DNA of 64,000 nucleotides from the NCBI GenBank assembly GCA_013349405.1, contig DUZS01000002.1, positions 62,001-126,000 of the forward strand, given 5' to 3'. This DNA is from Desulfuromonadales bacterium (GTDB lineage Bacteria > Desulfobacterota > Desulfuromonadia > Geobacterales > Pseudopelobacteraceae). The notes beneath the pieces were generated by a model. It was not told where the DNA came from. It saw only the letters and a list, made by a program, of their open reading frames with translations, and made no database searches. Position 1 is the first letter of the stretch, and each line of letters starts with the position of its first letter. Shown here piece after piece: positions 34,837 to 43,870 of this stretch. The position numbers were made by a program, and so were the translations under genes.

Positions 34837-35859
34837 ATGATGACAGAAATACCGGTACAGCAAGCGGTCGGCAGGGTTCTTTTTCACGACATAACCCGCA
34901 TCGATCCGGGAAAATTTCACGGCAGGGCCTTTAAAAAAGGGCACACCATCGCCCCGGCCGATATCGACACGCTCCTCAAACTTGGCAAAGACAACATATA
35001 TGTCCTCAACCTGGAAGAGGGTTTTATTCACGAAGACAAGGCGGCGTTGCGCATTGCCAAGGCGGCGCTGGGGCGAGGCATTCAGATGATGCCACCGACC
35101 GAGGGCAAAGTCCGCCTGATGACAACACGCCCCGGTCTGCTGAAGATCAACGTGGCAGCACTTGACCGGATCAATGCCATTGATGAGATTGTCTTTGCCA
35201 CCGCCCACACGAACCGGCAGGTAGCGGCGAAAAAGTTGGTCGGCGGCACCCGCATCATTCCACTCTACACCGAAGAAGACAAAATCATCGAAGTCGAGAA
35301 GATCTGCCGCGAAAATGCGCCGCTCATTGAGGTCGTACCGTTCAAAAAACTGAACGTCGGTATGGTTACGACCGGAAACGAAGTGTATCACGGGAGGATC
35401 GAAGACAAGTTCGGCCCGGTCATGGGCGCAAAAATCACCGGACTCGGCAGCAGTATCCTCCGGCAGATACTGGTGCCTGACAGCGTTCCCATGACGGTGC
35501 AGGCTATTCACGACCTGCTTGGCGAAGGCGCCGACATGATTATGCTGACCGGAGGCATGTCGGTAGACCCGGATGACCGCACCCCGGCCAGTATCCGGGC
35601 AGCCGGAGGGAAGGAGGTGACCTACGGTTCACCTACTTTTCCCGGTTCCATGTTCATGCTCGCATACATCGGCGACATACCGGTCATCGGGGTGCCAGGC
35701 TGCGCCATGTACAACAAGGCGACCGTGTTTGACCTGGTCGTACCGCGCATCCTGACCGGTGAGCGTCTGAACCGTTCCGACTTTACCACTCTTGGCCATG
35801 GCGGTCTCTGCCTGAGCTGCCCCACATGCAGCTACCCGAGCTGCGGCTTCGGGACCTGA
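34837..35859 (+). CDS. MoeA-like molybdopterin-binding protein with Cys-rich tail
   Basis: 340 residues. The core holds the MogA/MoeA fold: NVGMVTTGNEVYHG (about 180), MIMLTGGMSVDPDDRTPASI (about 237) and VIGVPGCAMYNKATVFDLVVPR (about 288). MoeA inserts Mo into adenylylated molybdopterin. The N-terminal domain is shorter than classical MoeA. The last 16 residues carry four Cys (CLSCPTCSYPSC). It precedes the MOP structural gene by 59 bases, so it may deliver cofactor specifically to it. An equivalent is known beside Desulfovibrio MOP genes (from memory). Confidence 0.85.
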   Translation: MMTEIPVQQAVGRVLFHDITRIDPGKFHGRAFKKGHTIAPADIDTLLKLGKDNIYVLNLEEGFIHEDKAALRIAKAALGRGIQMMPPTEGKVRLMTTRPGLLKINVAALDRINAIDEIVFATAHTNRQVAAKKLVGGTRIIPLYTEEDKIIEVEKICRENAPLIEVVPFKKLNVGMVTTGNEVYHGRIEDKFGPVMGAKITGLGSSILRQILVPDSVPMTVQAIHDLLGEGADMIMLTGGMSVDPDDRTPASIRAAGGKEVTYGSPTFPGSMFMLAYIGDIPVIGVPGCAMYNKATVFDLVVPRILTGERLNRSDFTTLGHGGLCLSCPTCSYPSCGFGT

Positions 35860-35918
35860 TTAAATACAGTTTCACCAGGCATAGCGCCTGTATTCACAAT
35901 AAAAGGGGGAAGAAACAG

Positions 35919-38714
35919 ATGAACAAAAAAGTACTCATTGTCAACGGCATCGAACGGACGCTGATAGTTGACCAGGAAGCGCTCCTGTCCGATGTGCTGC
36001 GCAAGCAGTTGCATCTGACCGGAACAAAAGTCGGCTGCGGCACCGGCCAGTGCGGTGCCTGCAACGTAATCGTGGATGGCAAACTGGTACGTTCCTGTGT
36101 TGTAAAGATGAAAAAAGTCGAAAACCGGGCTGCCATTACCACTATTGAAGGTATCGGAACCGCGCTGAACCTGCATCCGCTGCAGCAGGCGTTCATTGTC
36201 CATGGCGCCCTGCAGTGCGGCTTCTGCACCCCTGGTTTCATTGTATCCGCCAAAGCTCTGCTTGATGCAAATGCCAGCCCGACCCGCGAAGAGGTACGCG
36301 ACTGGTTCCAGAAGTACCGCAATGCCTGCCGCTGTACCGGCTACATTATGATCATTGATGCGGTCATGGATGCTGCCAAGGTGTTGAGGGGCGAAATGCC
36401 CGCTTCAAATCTGGAATACAAAATGCCGGCCGACGGCAGAGTGTATGGTTCCTCCCACCCGCGGCCGACTGCAGTAGCCAAGGCAACCGGCACCTGGGAT
36501 TTTGGTGCGGATATGGGGCTGCAACTTCCCGAAGGGACGCTGCAGTGCGCCCTGGTCCAACCTGAAGTTTCCCATGCCATCATCAAAGGGATCGACACCA
36601 CCGAAGCGGAAAAAATGCCCGGCGTATTCAAGGTCGTTACCCACAAGGATGTTAAAGGTAAAAACCGCATTACCGGCTTGATCACCTTCCCGACCAACAA
36701 GGGTGATGGTTGGGATCGCCCGATCCTCAACGACGAAAAGATCTTCCAGTTCGGCGATGCCGTTGCCATCGTCTGTGCCGACACCCAGGAACACGCCAAT
36801 GCAGCAGCTAAGATGGTCAAGGTCGACCTGGAAGTACTGCCGGCCTACATGAACGCCCCGGCGGCAATGGCAGATGATGCCATCGAAATCCACCCGGGCA
36901 CCCCCAACATTTACTATGAGTTGAATGTGAAAAAGGGTGAAGAAACTGCACCGATCATGAAGAGCGCCGCCCACGTGGTCGAAGGTGAATACTACCTGCA
37001 GCGCCAGCCGCACATGCCGATCGAAGCTGATGTCGGCTTTGCCTATATTGATAGTCAAGAGCGGGTGGTGGTTCACTCCAAGTCAATCGGCATCCACCTC
37101 CACCTCTACATGATCGCCCCGGGCCTCGGCCTTGAACCGGACAAACTGGTTATCGTCCAGAATCCTACCGGTGCGACTTTCGGCTACAAATTCAGCCCGA
37201 CATTGGAAGCATTGGTTGCAGCGGCCACTATTGCCACCGGCAGACCCTGTTTCCTCGGCTACAACTGGTATCAGCAGCAGACCTACACCGGTAAACGTTC
37301 GCCGTTCTGGCTCAAGCTTAAGCTGGCTGCCGACAAGGACGGCAAACTGCTGGCCATGGAAGGGGACTGGTCGGTTGATCATGGACCGTACTCCGAGTTT
37401 GGCGATCTGCTCACCACCCGTGGCGCCCAGTTTGTCGGCGCCGGCTATGACATCAAAAACATCCGTAGCGTTGGTCGTACCGTCTGCACCAACCACGGCT
37501 GGGGTTCTGCGTTCCGCTCCTACGGTTCTCCCCAGAGTTTCCTGGCGTCCGAATCGCTCATGGATGAGCTTGCCAAGAAAATGAACATGGATCCGCTGGA
37601 ATTGCGGTACATCAACTGCTACCGCCCCGGGGCCACCACTCCGACCGGCCAGGCACCGGAAGTGTACCCGTTCCCGGAAATGTTCGACATACTCCGTCCC
37701 AAATACAAAACGGCTCTTGATAAGGCAAAGACCGAATCCACCGCGACGAAGAAGCGCGGCGTCGGCGTATCCCTCGGTATCTACGGCTGCGGTCTTGACG
37801 GTCCGGACACCTCCGGTGCCTGGGCGGAACTGCTTCCGAACGGGGATGTCATGGTCGGCAACTCCTGGGAAGATCACGGTCAGGGCGCCGATATGGGCAC
37901 GCTGGCATTTGCTCACGAAACGCTGCGGCCCCTTGAGCTGAAACCGAGTCAGATCAAACTCTGCCTGAATGATACCAGCCTGGTGCCTAACTCCGGCCCT
38001 TCCGGCGGCAGTCGCCAGAACGTGGTCACCGGCAACGCCATCAAGGCCGCCTGCACCCTGCTTCTCAATGCCATGCGCAAGGCAGACGGCAGCTATCGCA
38101 GCTATGACGAACTGGTGAAAGAGCAGATCGCGGTCAAACATGAGGGGAGCTGGACAACCCCCTGCACCCATATGGATGAGCACTCGCAGGGCAACCCGTT
38201 CTGCATCTATATGTATGTCGTCTTCATGTCTGAAGTTGAAGTCGATGTCACCACCGGCAAAACCACGGTCGTAAAAATGACGACCGTTGGGGACTACGGC
38301 ACCATCACCAACCGTCTTGTTGTCGATGGCCAAGTTTACGGCGGTCTTGCCCAGGGCATTGGCCTGGCGCTTTCCGAAGATTTCGAAGACCTGAAGAAGC
38401 ACACCACCCTGATCGGTTCGGGCTTTCCGTTCTGCAAGGACATCACCGACAACATGGAAATTCTCTATGTCGAAACACCTCGCCCGGAAGGTCCTTTCGG
38501 CGCAGCCGGTGTCGGCGAGGGGCCGCTCACATCGCCCCATGTTGCCATCCTCAACGCCATCGACAATGCCTGTGGTGCTCGCATCAGAGCGATTCCGGCC
38601 TATCCGGAAAAGGTGCTGGCAGCGTTGAAGTCCGACAAGAAAGCCTTTGACGTCAGCGATGCCGTTGCTGGTGGCTATATGTCACAAGGTGGAATTGAAA
38701 CGTTGAAGAAGTAA
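35919..38714 (+). CDS. mop: Molybdenum aldehyde oxidoreductase, MOP type (xanthine oxidase family)
   Basis: 931 residues from the ATG at 35919 (GGGGGAAG upstream); the longer frame from 35826 overlaps the MoeA-like gene. One chain carries two [2Fe-2S] domains, with CGTGQCGAC-x11-C (about 40-60) and CGFC plus CRCTGY (about 103-141), and the Mo-cofactor region (about 190-910) with SGPSGGSRQ-like and the catalytic Glu in GVGEGPLTSP. It closely parallels Desulfovibrio gigas MOP (907 residues), which oxidises aldehydes without a flavin domain. Electrons probably pass to the Fe-S flavoprotein encoded next. Likely role: oxidising aldehydes made by the alcohol dehydrogenases. Confidence 0.95.
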   Translation: MNKKVLIVNGIERTLIVDQEALLSDVLRKQLHLTGTKVGCGTGQCGACNVIVDGKLVRSCVVKMKKVENRAAITTIEGIGTALNLHPLQQAFIVHGALQCGFCTPGFIVSAKALLDANASPTREEVRDWFQKYRNACRCTGYIMIIDAVMDAAKVLRGEMPASNLEYKMPADGRVYGSSHPRPTAVAKATGTWDFGADMGLQLPEGTLQCALVQPEVSHAIIKGIDTTEAEKMPGVFKVVTHKDVKGKNRITGLITFPTNKGDGWDRPILNDEKIFQFGDAVAIVCADTQEHANAAAKMVKVDLEVLPAYMNAPAAMADDAIEIHPGTPNIYYELNVKKGEETAPIMKSAAHVVEGEYYLQRQPHMPIEADVGFAYIDSQERVVVHSKSIGIHLHLYMIAPGLGLEPDKLVIVQNPTGATFGYKFSPTLEALVAAATIATGRPCFLGYNWYQQQTYTGKRSPFWLKLKLAADKDGKLLAMEGDWSVDHGPYSEFGDLLTTRGAQFVGAGYDIKNIRSVGRTVCTNHGWGSAFRSYGSPQSFLASESLMDELAKKMNMDPLELRYINCYRPGATTPTGQAPEVYPFPEMFDILRPKYKTALDKAKTESTATKKRGVGVSLGIYGCGLDGPDTSGAWAELLPNGDVMVGNSWEDHGQGADMGTLAFAHETLRPLELKPSQIKLCLNDTSLVPNSGPSGGSRQNVVTGNAIKAACTLLLNAMRKADGSYRSYDELVKEQIAVKHEGSWTTPCTHMDEHSQGNPFCIYMYVVFMSEVEVDVTTGKTTVVKMTTVGDYGTITNRLVVDGQVYGGLAQGIGLALSEDFEDLKKHTTLIGSGFPFCKDITDNMEILYVETPRPEGPFGAAGVGEGPLTSPHVAILNAIDNACGARIRAIPAYPEKVLAALKSDKKAFDVSDAVAGGYMSQGGIETLKK

Positions 38715-38727
38715 AACCTTAAAGGCA

Positions 38728-38808
38728 AATCCCCCTCAATCCCCCTTTAAAAAGGGGGAGGCTAACCATTTACACCCCCCTTCAGAAAGGGGGGTAGGGG
38801 GGATTTGC
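38728..38808. repeat. Palindromic intergenic repeat, C/G-run type, copy 3
   Basis: CCCCCTTTAAAAAGGGGG then CCCCCCTTCAGAAAGGGGGG, flanked by an outer inverted AAATCCCCC/GGGGGATTT. It sits between mop and the flavoprotein gene, where it could uncouple expression. Confidence 0.75.
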
Positions 38809-38832
38809 CTTTGAAGCCGGAGTAACCGAATT

Positions 38833-41166
38833 ATGGAACAAGACACCCTGCGGGAATGGGAACATACCTGTGTCCAAGAAGAGCCGCCGGAGTGTACTGC
38901 GACCTGCCCGATTCACGTCGATGCCCGACTGTTTGTCAAGGAGATGGGACGCGGCGACCGGGAGGCTGCCTTCAAAGTTTTGGCCAAAACCATGCCGTTC
39001 CCCGGCATCCTCGCACGAATTTGTGATCACCCCTGTGAAAGCCGCTGTAAACGGGGTGAAGTCGATGAACCTATCGCAATCGGCACTCTCGAAAAGAACT
39101 GTATCGAACAGACGTCTAGCAAGATCCGAGTGCAACTGCTCCCGCGAAGAGAACAGTCGATTGCGGTTTTGGGGAGTGGCCTTGCCGGTCTTACCGCCGC
39201 CTGGGATCTTCTCAAAAAAGGCTTTTGCGTAACAATTTATGAGCAGAGTGATCGGCTCGGCGGTTCACTTCACCAGTATTCAGAGGCAGCTCTCCCGATG
39301 GAAATCATCCGTGAGGAACTCGCTATTCTGAATACGCTGAAGGCCGATATCCGCTGCAGTGAAAAACTCGATACAACGATCTTTGCGGGTATCTGCCAAG
39401 AATATGATGCCGTCTTTATTGACCGGGAAACCGTAAGAAACGGTGAACTGCCACTCTCGCAAAACAACACCGGAGAGATCGATATCGATGCCGCTACCGG
39501 AGCGACCAATCGGGAGGGCGTCTTTGCCGGTGGCGGGACCGGCAGCAGTGGCACATATTCCCCCATCAATGAGACCCTGCAAGGACGTAAAGGTGCGCTC
39601 TCCATTGAACGGTTTATTCAAAAAGCGCAGATGGGTGCCGGTAGAGATACTGATGGACCGTTCAGGACAAGGCTCCATACGAATATATCAGGTATCGCGC
39701 CTCTCCCCAGAGTAGTGCCGGCAAACGTTGCCGTCGGGTTCAGCGACGACGAAATGCAGGCTGAAGCCGGTCGCTGCATACAGTGTGAGTGCCTTGAGTG
39801 CGTCAAGGTTTGCGCGTATCTGAAGCACTATGGTAGTTACCCGAAAAAGTACGCCCGTCAGGTTTTCAACAATGAGCGGGTTATCTACGGCGCAGCCCAT
39901 ACCAAAAACCAGTTTGTCAATTCCTGCAGCGGTTGCGGCCTCTGCGAGACCGTCTGTCCCACCGGTTTCAACATGGGTGATCTCACCTTCCAGGCGCGGC
40001 GCACCATGAACGAGCAGAAACTGATGCCGCTTTCCTTTCACGAGTTTACCCTTCAGGATATGGCCTACAGCAGCGGAGAGCACTTCGCCTTCAGCAGCCA
40101 TGAAGCGGGAAAAGAGAAAAGTGCCTGGCTCTATTTTCCAAGTTGCCAGCTCTGTGCCACCTCACCGACTGAAGTCCTGTCATCCTACGGCTATCTGCGG
40201 GAGCGGCTCAACGGCGGGGTCGGCATCATGCTCGGCTGCTGCGGCGCACCGGCGTACTGGGCCGGGCGCGAAGAGCTGTTCCGGGAAACCCTGGAAGCAC
40301 TTCGCAGCGAGTGGGAACATCTCGGTTCCCCCCGGGTGATCACCGCCTGTTCCACCTGTCAGAATGTCTTCACGGAGCACCTTCCTGCTATGGATGTCGT
40401 ATCGCTCTGGAAGGTTATTGAAGAAAGCGGTCTGCCATCTGAGGGGTGTACGGCGACCGGAACAACCGTTGCCATCACTGACCCCTGCAGTACCCGTCAT
40501 GCCCCGGAGACGCAGGGGAGTGTCCGCAGTATTGTGCAGTCACTTGGCATGACGGTAGCAGAACTCTCCTTGCACGGCGATACGCCTGAGTGTTGCGGTT
40601 TCGGCGGCCTGATGTTTAATGCCAACCCGAAGCTGGCGCGGGCAGTCATTGACCGGAGGATAATGGAAGGTGCGGCAACAGTTGGCAAATATGATTATCT
40701 GGCCTACTGCGCCCACTGTCGCGATAATTTTGCGGCAGCCGGTCAGCGTGTCAGTCACCTGATCGAACTGCTCTTTCCGTCTGTAGCAGGTGGAGATCCG
40801 GCTGCCCGGGGCTGGATTTCCTGGACCCAGCGGCGCTGCAACCGCGTCAGGGTAAAACAGGGAATATTCCGGGAGTTTGACGCAAAGGGAGGAGCGGCTG
40901 TGGATGCGGAATTGAGACTTACCATGACCGAAGAGGTACGGCGCCTGATTGATGAACGTCGCATCCTGGAGGATGATGTCAGGAGTGTGATCGAACATGC
41001 CGAACGAACCGGACAACGGTTAAAGAACAACCTGAACGGTCAGTTCCGGGCCTGTTATAAACCGATACATGTGACCTTCTGGGTTGACTATACCCCCGAA
41101 AACGGTGGTTTTACGATCCATAATGCCTATTGCCATCGCATGAGTATCGTGGGGGTGAAAAAATGA
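38833..41166 (+). CDS. Iron-sulfur FAD oxidoreductase fused to an HdrB-like CCG domain
   Basis: 777 residues. The N-terminal Cys cluster region resembles GltD/DPYD (CTATCPIHVDARLF, CDHPCESRCKRGE). One FAD Rossmann motif follows (VLGSGLAGLTAAWDLL, about 112) and the FAD-closing segment GVFAGGGTGSSGTYSPI comes only about 120 residues later. The NAD(P)H-binding domain that normally lies between is missing. Two 4Fe-4S motifs come next (CIQCECLECVKVC, CSGCGLCETVCP), then HdrB/GlpC-type CCG modules (LGCCGAPAYW, ECCGFGGLMF), and a C-terminal extension of about 120 residues. It probably takes electrons from MOP and passes them to a quinone or thiol/disulfide carrier. Acceptor unknown. Confidence 0.85.
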   Translation: MEQDTLREWEHTCVQEEPPECTATCPIHVDARLFVKEMGRGDREAAFKVLAKTMPFPGILARICDHPCESRCKRGEVDEPIAIGTLEKNCIEQTSSKIRVQLLPRREQSIAVLGSGLAGLTAAWDLLKKGFCVTIYEQSDRLGGSLHQYSEAALPMEIIREELAILNTLKADIRCSEKLDTTIFAGICQEYDAVFIDRETVRNGELPLSQNNTGEIDIDAATGATNREGVFAGGGTGSSGTYSPINETLQGRKGALSIERFIQKAQMGAGRDTDGPFRTRLHTNISGIAPLPRVVPANVAVGFSDDEMQAEAGRCIQCECLECVKVCAYLKHYGSYPKKYARQVFNNERVIYGAAHTKNQFVNSCSGCGLCETVCPTGFNMGDLTFQARRTMNEQKLMPLSFHEFTLQDMAYSSGEHFAFSSHEAGKEKSAWLYFPSCQLCATSPTEVLSSYGYLRERLNGGVGIMLGCCGAPAYWAGREELFRETLEALRSEWEHLGSPRVITACSTCQNVFTEHLPAMDVVSLWKVIEESGLPSEGCTATGTTVAITDPCSTRHAPETQGSVRSIVQSLGMTVAELSLHGDTPECCGFGGLMFNANPKLARAVIDRRIMEGAATVGKYDYLAYCAHCRDNFAAAGQRVSHLIELLFPSVAGGDPAARGWISWTQRRCNRVRVKQGIFREFDAKGGAAVDAELRLTMTEEVRRLIDERRILEDDVRSVIEHAERTGQRLKNNLNGQFRACYKPIHVTFWVDYTPENGGFTIHNAYCHRMSIVGVKK

Positions 41167-41366
41167 GCCTGCCAGTTGAGACCACGGGGTGGAGTTGCGC
41201 CGCCTGCGGAGGCGAGCTTGAGATTGTCAAGGTAGGGTTTACCTACATGAAGGGTAATTTCGAGGTTGACCTTCCCGCCTGCCAGGAGTGTGGTCAGGTG
41301 CTGGTGTCTGAAGAACTGGCAACCGGTAAGATGGCTGATGCTGAGCGAATTCTTGAAGACAAGTAG
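41163..41366 (+). CDS. Small redox/zinc-ribbon protein
   Basis: 67 residues. Its ATG overlaps the upstream TGA (ATGA), showing translational coupling. Two CxxC pairs (CAACGG near residue 12, CQECGQ near 40) form a rubredoxin- or zinc-ribbon-like knuckle. I recall a family named after Desulfovibrio vulgaris DVU_1557 in the same context, next to the MOP flavoprotein. Likely an electron carrier or maturation helper for the MOP system. Confidence 0.75.
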   Translation: MSLPVETTGWSCAACGGELEIVKVGFTYMKGNFEVDLPACQECGQVLVSEELATGKMADAERILEDK

Positions 41367-41370
41367 CACA

Positions 41371-42015
41371 ATGTACGAAACAGGACCGTTACGGGATGTT
41401 ACCGGAGCGACAATCCGTCCGGGTGGGTTGGCGCTTACTGATCGGGCGCTTGAGGTCTGCGCTTTTACCATTGGTGCGCAACTGCTCGACGTGGGATGCG
41501 GTGCCGGGGCGAGCGTTGAGCATCTGCGCAGCCGTTACGGCTATGACGCCCATGGGGTGGATATTTCCCCGACGCTTATTACTGAGGGATTATCACGCAA
41601 CCCGACCATGCGACTGGAAGTAGCGGCAGCGGAGGCGCTACCGTTTGTAGCGGGCAGCTTTGACGGTATCCTCTGTGAATGCGTACTCTCACTGGTGGAG
41701 GTACCTCTTAAAGCTCTAGTGGAGTTTGTGCGGGTGCTGCGGAGTAGCGGCTGGCTGATTCTGAGCGACCTGTTCGTCAAGACAGAGACTGAGCCGAGGG
41801 ATTACCCACGGGGCGCAGTGGCTAGGGATCAGATCGAATCATGGCTCTTCCAAAGTGGCTTTACAATTGTTATGTGGGAGGATCATTCCATCCTCCTGAA
41901 AGAGTTGGCCGCCCGTCTTATTCTGGCAGGCTGTTCCCTTGATGGACTCTGTTGCGGAACAAGCGGCAGCGGGCAGCGACCCGGATATTATCTGATTGTG
42001 GCACGAAGAGCATGA
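41371..42015 (+). CDS. SAM-dependent methyltransferase of the MOP module
   Basis: 214 residues from the ATG at 41371, 4 bases after the preceding stop. Class I motif I is LLDVGCGAGASVEHL (about 38), motif II GVDIS, then FDGILCECVLSLVEVP and WLILSDLF. The C-terminal Cys (LDGLCCGTSGSG) is unusual. Orthologues occur beside MOP genes in Desulfovibrio (DVU_1556 type, from memory), together with the C-GCAxxG-C-C and radical SAM proteins. Its substrate is unknown; arsenite-methyltransferase-like methylation is a loose alternative. Confidence 0.8.
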   Translation: MYETGPLRDVTGATIRPGGLALTDRALEVCAFTIGAQLLDVGCGAGASVEHLRSRYGYDAHGVDISPTLITEGLSRNPTMRLEVAAAEALPFVAGSFDGILCECVLSLVEVPLKALVEFVRVLRSSGWLILSDLFVKTETEPRDYPRGAVARDQIESWLFQSGFTIVMWEDHSILLKELAARLILAGCSLDGLCCGTSGSGQRPGYYLIVARRA

Positions 42016-42032
42016 AAGGAGGAGTTTGCACC

Positions 42033-42473
42033 ATGGATGATATCCAGATGCGAATGATGGAATTGTCCTACAACGGCTATTACTGCAGTCAGATACTGCT
42101 CATGATGGCTATGGAAGCCCAAGGGAAAAATAATCCCGACCTGATTCGCGCCATCGGGGGATTGGCAAACGGCTGCGGTTTTTCTGGCGGCCCCTGCGGT
42201 ACTCTGACCGGAGCAGCCTGTCTGCTCAGCATGTATGCCGGTAAGGGGAGCGATGATGAATACTCAGACGACAACCTCACCTACATGCTTCGTGATCTTG
42301 GGGAGTGGTTCACCAGTACCTATGGGAGTTGCTATGGCGGTACCACCTGCGAAGCAATTATCGGCGACCGCACTGAAATGCGCCAACGCTGCGGCGCAAT
42401 CGTTGCCGAGACCTATGCCAAGGTTATCGAGCTTCTGACTGCCGGAGGTTATGACATTGCTGCCGGAAAGTAA
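42033..42473 (+). CDS. C-GCAxxG-C-C family protein
   Basis: 146 residues. Key Cys spacing: YYCSQ, then ANGCGFSGGPCGTLTGA, then GSCYGGTTC and QRCGAI, matching the redox-active C_GCAxxG_C_C family. GGAGGAG sits upstream of the ATG at 42033. It overlaps the radical SAM gene by 23 bases. Members bind metal or Fe-S groups and appear beside redox enzymes; the role in the MOP module is unknown but tightly linked. Confidence 0.82.
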   Translation: MDDIQMRMMELSYNGYYCSQILLMMAMEAQGKNNPDLIRAIGGLANGCGFSGGPCGTLTGAACLLSMYAGKGSDDEYSDDNLTYMLRDLGEWFTSTYGSCYGGTTCEAIIGDRTEMRQRCGAIVAETYAKVIELLTAGGYDIAAGK

Positions 42474-43794
42474 CTATACCACTGAGAGCCTCTGTCCTGA
42501 ATGTCTGGAACGGATACCGGCAGAACGGCGCACTGAAGGTGATGTGGCCTATCTCGTCAAAAGCTGTCCGAAGCATGGTGACTTTACGGCTCCTGTCTGG
42601 CGGGGGAAACCATCTTTGTCAGGCTGGGCCCGATCAAAAAAACCGCTGCGCGTCGGCACACATCTGACAGATTCACCCCGTGGCTGCCCTTTTGACTGCG
42701 GAATCTGTCCGTCACATCGGCAACAATCCTGCACCGTTCTTATCGAGGTTACCAGTTGCTGTAACCTCTCCTGCCCATACTGTTTTGCAGCAGCAGGTAC
42801 AGAGATGATGGCAGATCCAGCTCTGGAGACCATCCAAGGCTGGTACCGGACGGCACTGGCAAAGAGCGGCCCGCGCAACATCATCCAGCTTTCCGGCGGT
42901 GAAGCGACGACTCGCGATGACCTTCCGGCTATAATTGCCATGGGGCGTGGGATGGGATTCCCGTTCATCCAGTTGAACAGCAACGGTCTGCGTCTGGCCT
43001 CAGACCCTGGTTACGCCGTGACGTTAAAACAGGCCGGGCTCTTCTCCGTATTTCTCCAGTTTGACGGCACCGAAGACTCCATCTATCAGTCAATCCGTGG
43101 TCGCTCCCTGCTTGCAGAGAAACTGAAGGCTATTGAAAACAGTGCTACCGCCGGACTTGGGGTTGTACTGGTGCCGACACTTGTTCCGGGTGTTAACATG
43201 GAAAATGTCGGGGCAATTCTGACACTTGCGCTGGAATTGGCACCGGCGGTGCGCGGGGTTCATTTTCAGCCTGCCAGTTATTTCGGTCGCCACCCCGGCC
43301 CTCCCGAAGACGCTGACCGAATCACACTCCCGGATTTGATGCGGGCAATTGAGGTGCAAACGGGCGGCCTGATGAAAACAGAACATTTCAGTCCACCAGG
43401 GTGCGAACATCCACTCTGTTCGTTTCATGGCAATTTTCTGCGTCTGCCGGATGGTGGACTCAGGTCGTTGAGCGTTCACGGGAAGAATTGCTGCGCTCCA
43501 GAAAGCGCAGGCACCGGCCGTGCGGTCACCTACGTGGCACAGCAATGGTCTGCACCGGCAGCGGTATCAGGCTGTTGCGACACCAACAGTCTGGATGCGT
43601 TTCTGGAAAACCACCGAACCAATACCTTCGCAGTGTCTGCCATGGCCTTTCAGGATGTCTGGAATATTGATCTGGATCGGGTTCAGGAGTGTTGCATTCA
43701 CGTGGTCGCCCCGGATCAGCGGATGATTCCCTTCTGCCTGTACAACCTGACCTCTGCAGAGGGGAAACCGCTCTACAGGAAAGCATCATGCTGA
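42451..43794 (+). CDS. Radical SAM protein of the MOP module
   Basis: 447 residues. An N-terminal zinc-ribbon-like part (CPECLERIP, CPKHGDF) precedes the radical SAM cluster motif CCNLSCPYCF near residue 108 and IIQLSGGEATTRDD. Further Cys-rich regions near the C-terminus (NCCAPES, SGCCDTN, ECCIHVV) could hold extra clusters. I recall the family TrsS, some members being selenoproteins; this copy has Cys only. Position between the C-GCAxxG-C-C and XdhC genes suggests cofactor or active-site modification of the MOP enzyme (inference). Confidence 0.85.
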   Translation: MTLLPESNYTTESLCPECLERIPAERRTEGDVAYLVKSCPKHGDFTAPVWRGKPSLSGWARSKKPLRVGTHLTDSPRGCPFDCGICPSHRQQSCTVLIEVTSCCNLSCPYCFAAAGTEMMADPALETIQGWYRTALAKSGPRNIIQLSGGEATTRDDLPAIIAMGRGMGFPFIQLNSNGLRLASDPGYAVTLKQAGLFSVFLQFDGTEDSIYQSIRGRSLLAEKLKAIENSATAGLGVVLVPTLVPGVNMENVGAILTLALELAPAVRGVHFQPASYFGRHPGPPEDADRITLPDLMRAIEVQTGGLMKTEHFSPPGCEHPLCSFHGNFLRLPDGGLRSLSVHGKNCCAPESAGTGRAVTYVAQQWSAPAAVSGCCDTNSLDAFLENHRTNTFAVSAMAFQDVWNIDLDRVQECCIHVVAPDQRMIPFCLYNLTSAEGKPLYRKASC

Positions 43795-43870
43795 CAGCGC
43801 TTGAACCAGGTATCAGTTCAATAAGCGACAGTATTAAACGCACGATTCACGTTAAGAGGGAGACATAATT

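Noticed and set aside
37083-38540. 485-codon open frame on the minus strand
   Set aside because: It lies entirely inside mop, is antisense to its codon pattern, and has no ribosome site or recognisable motif. It reflects GC-biased third positions.
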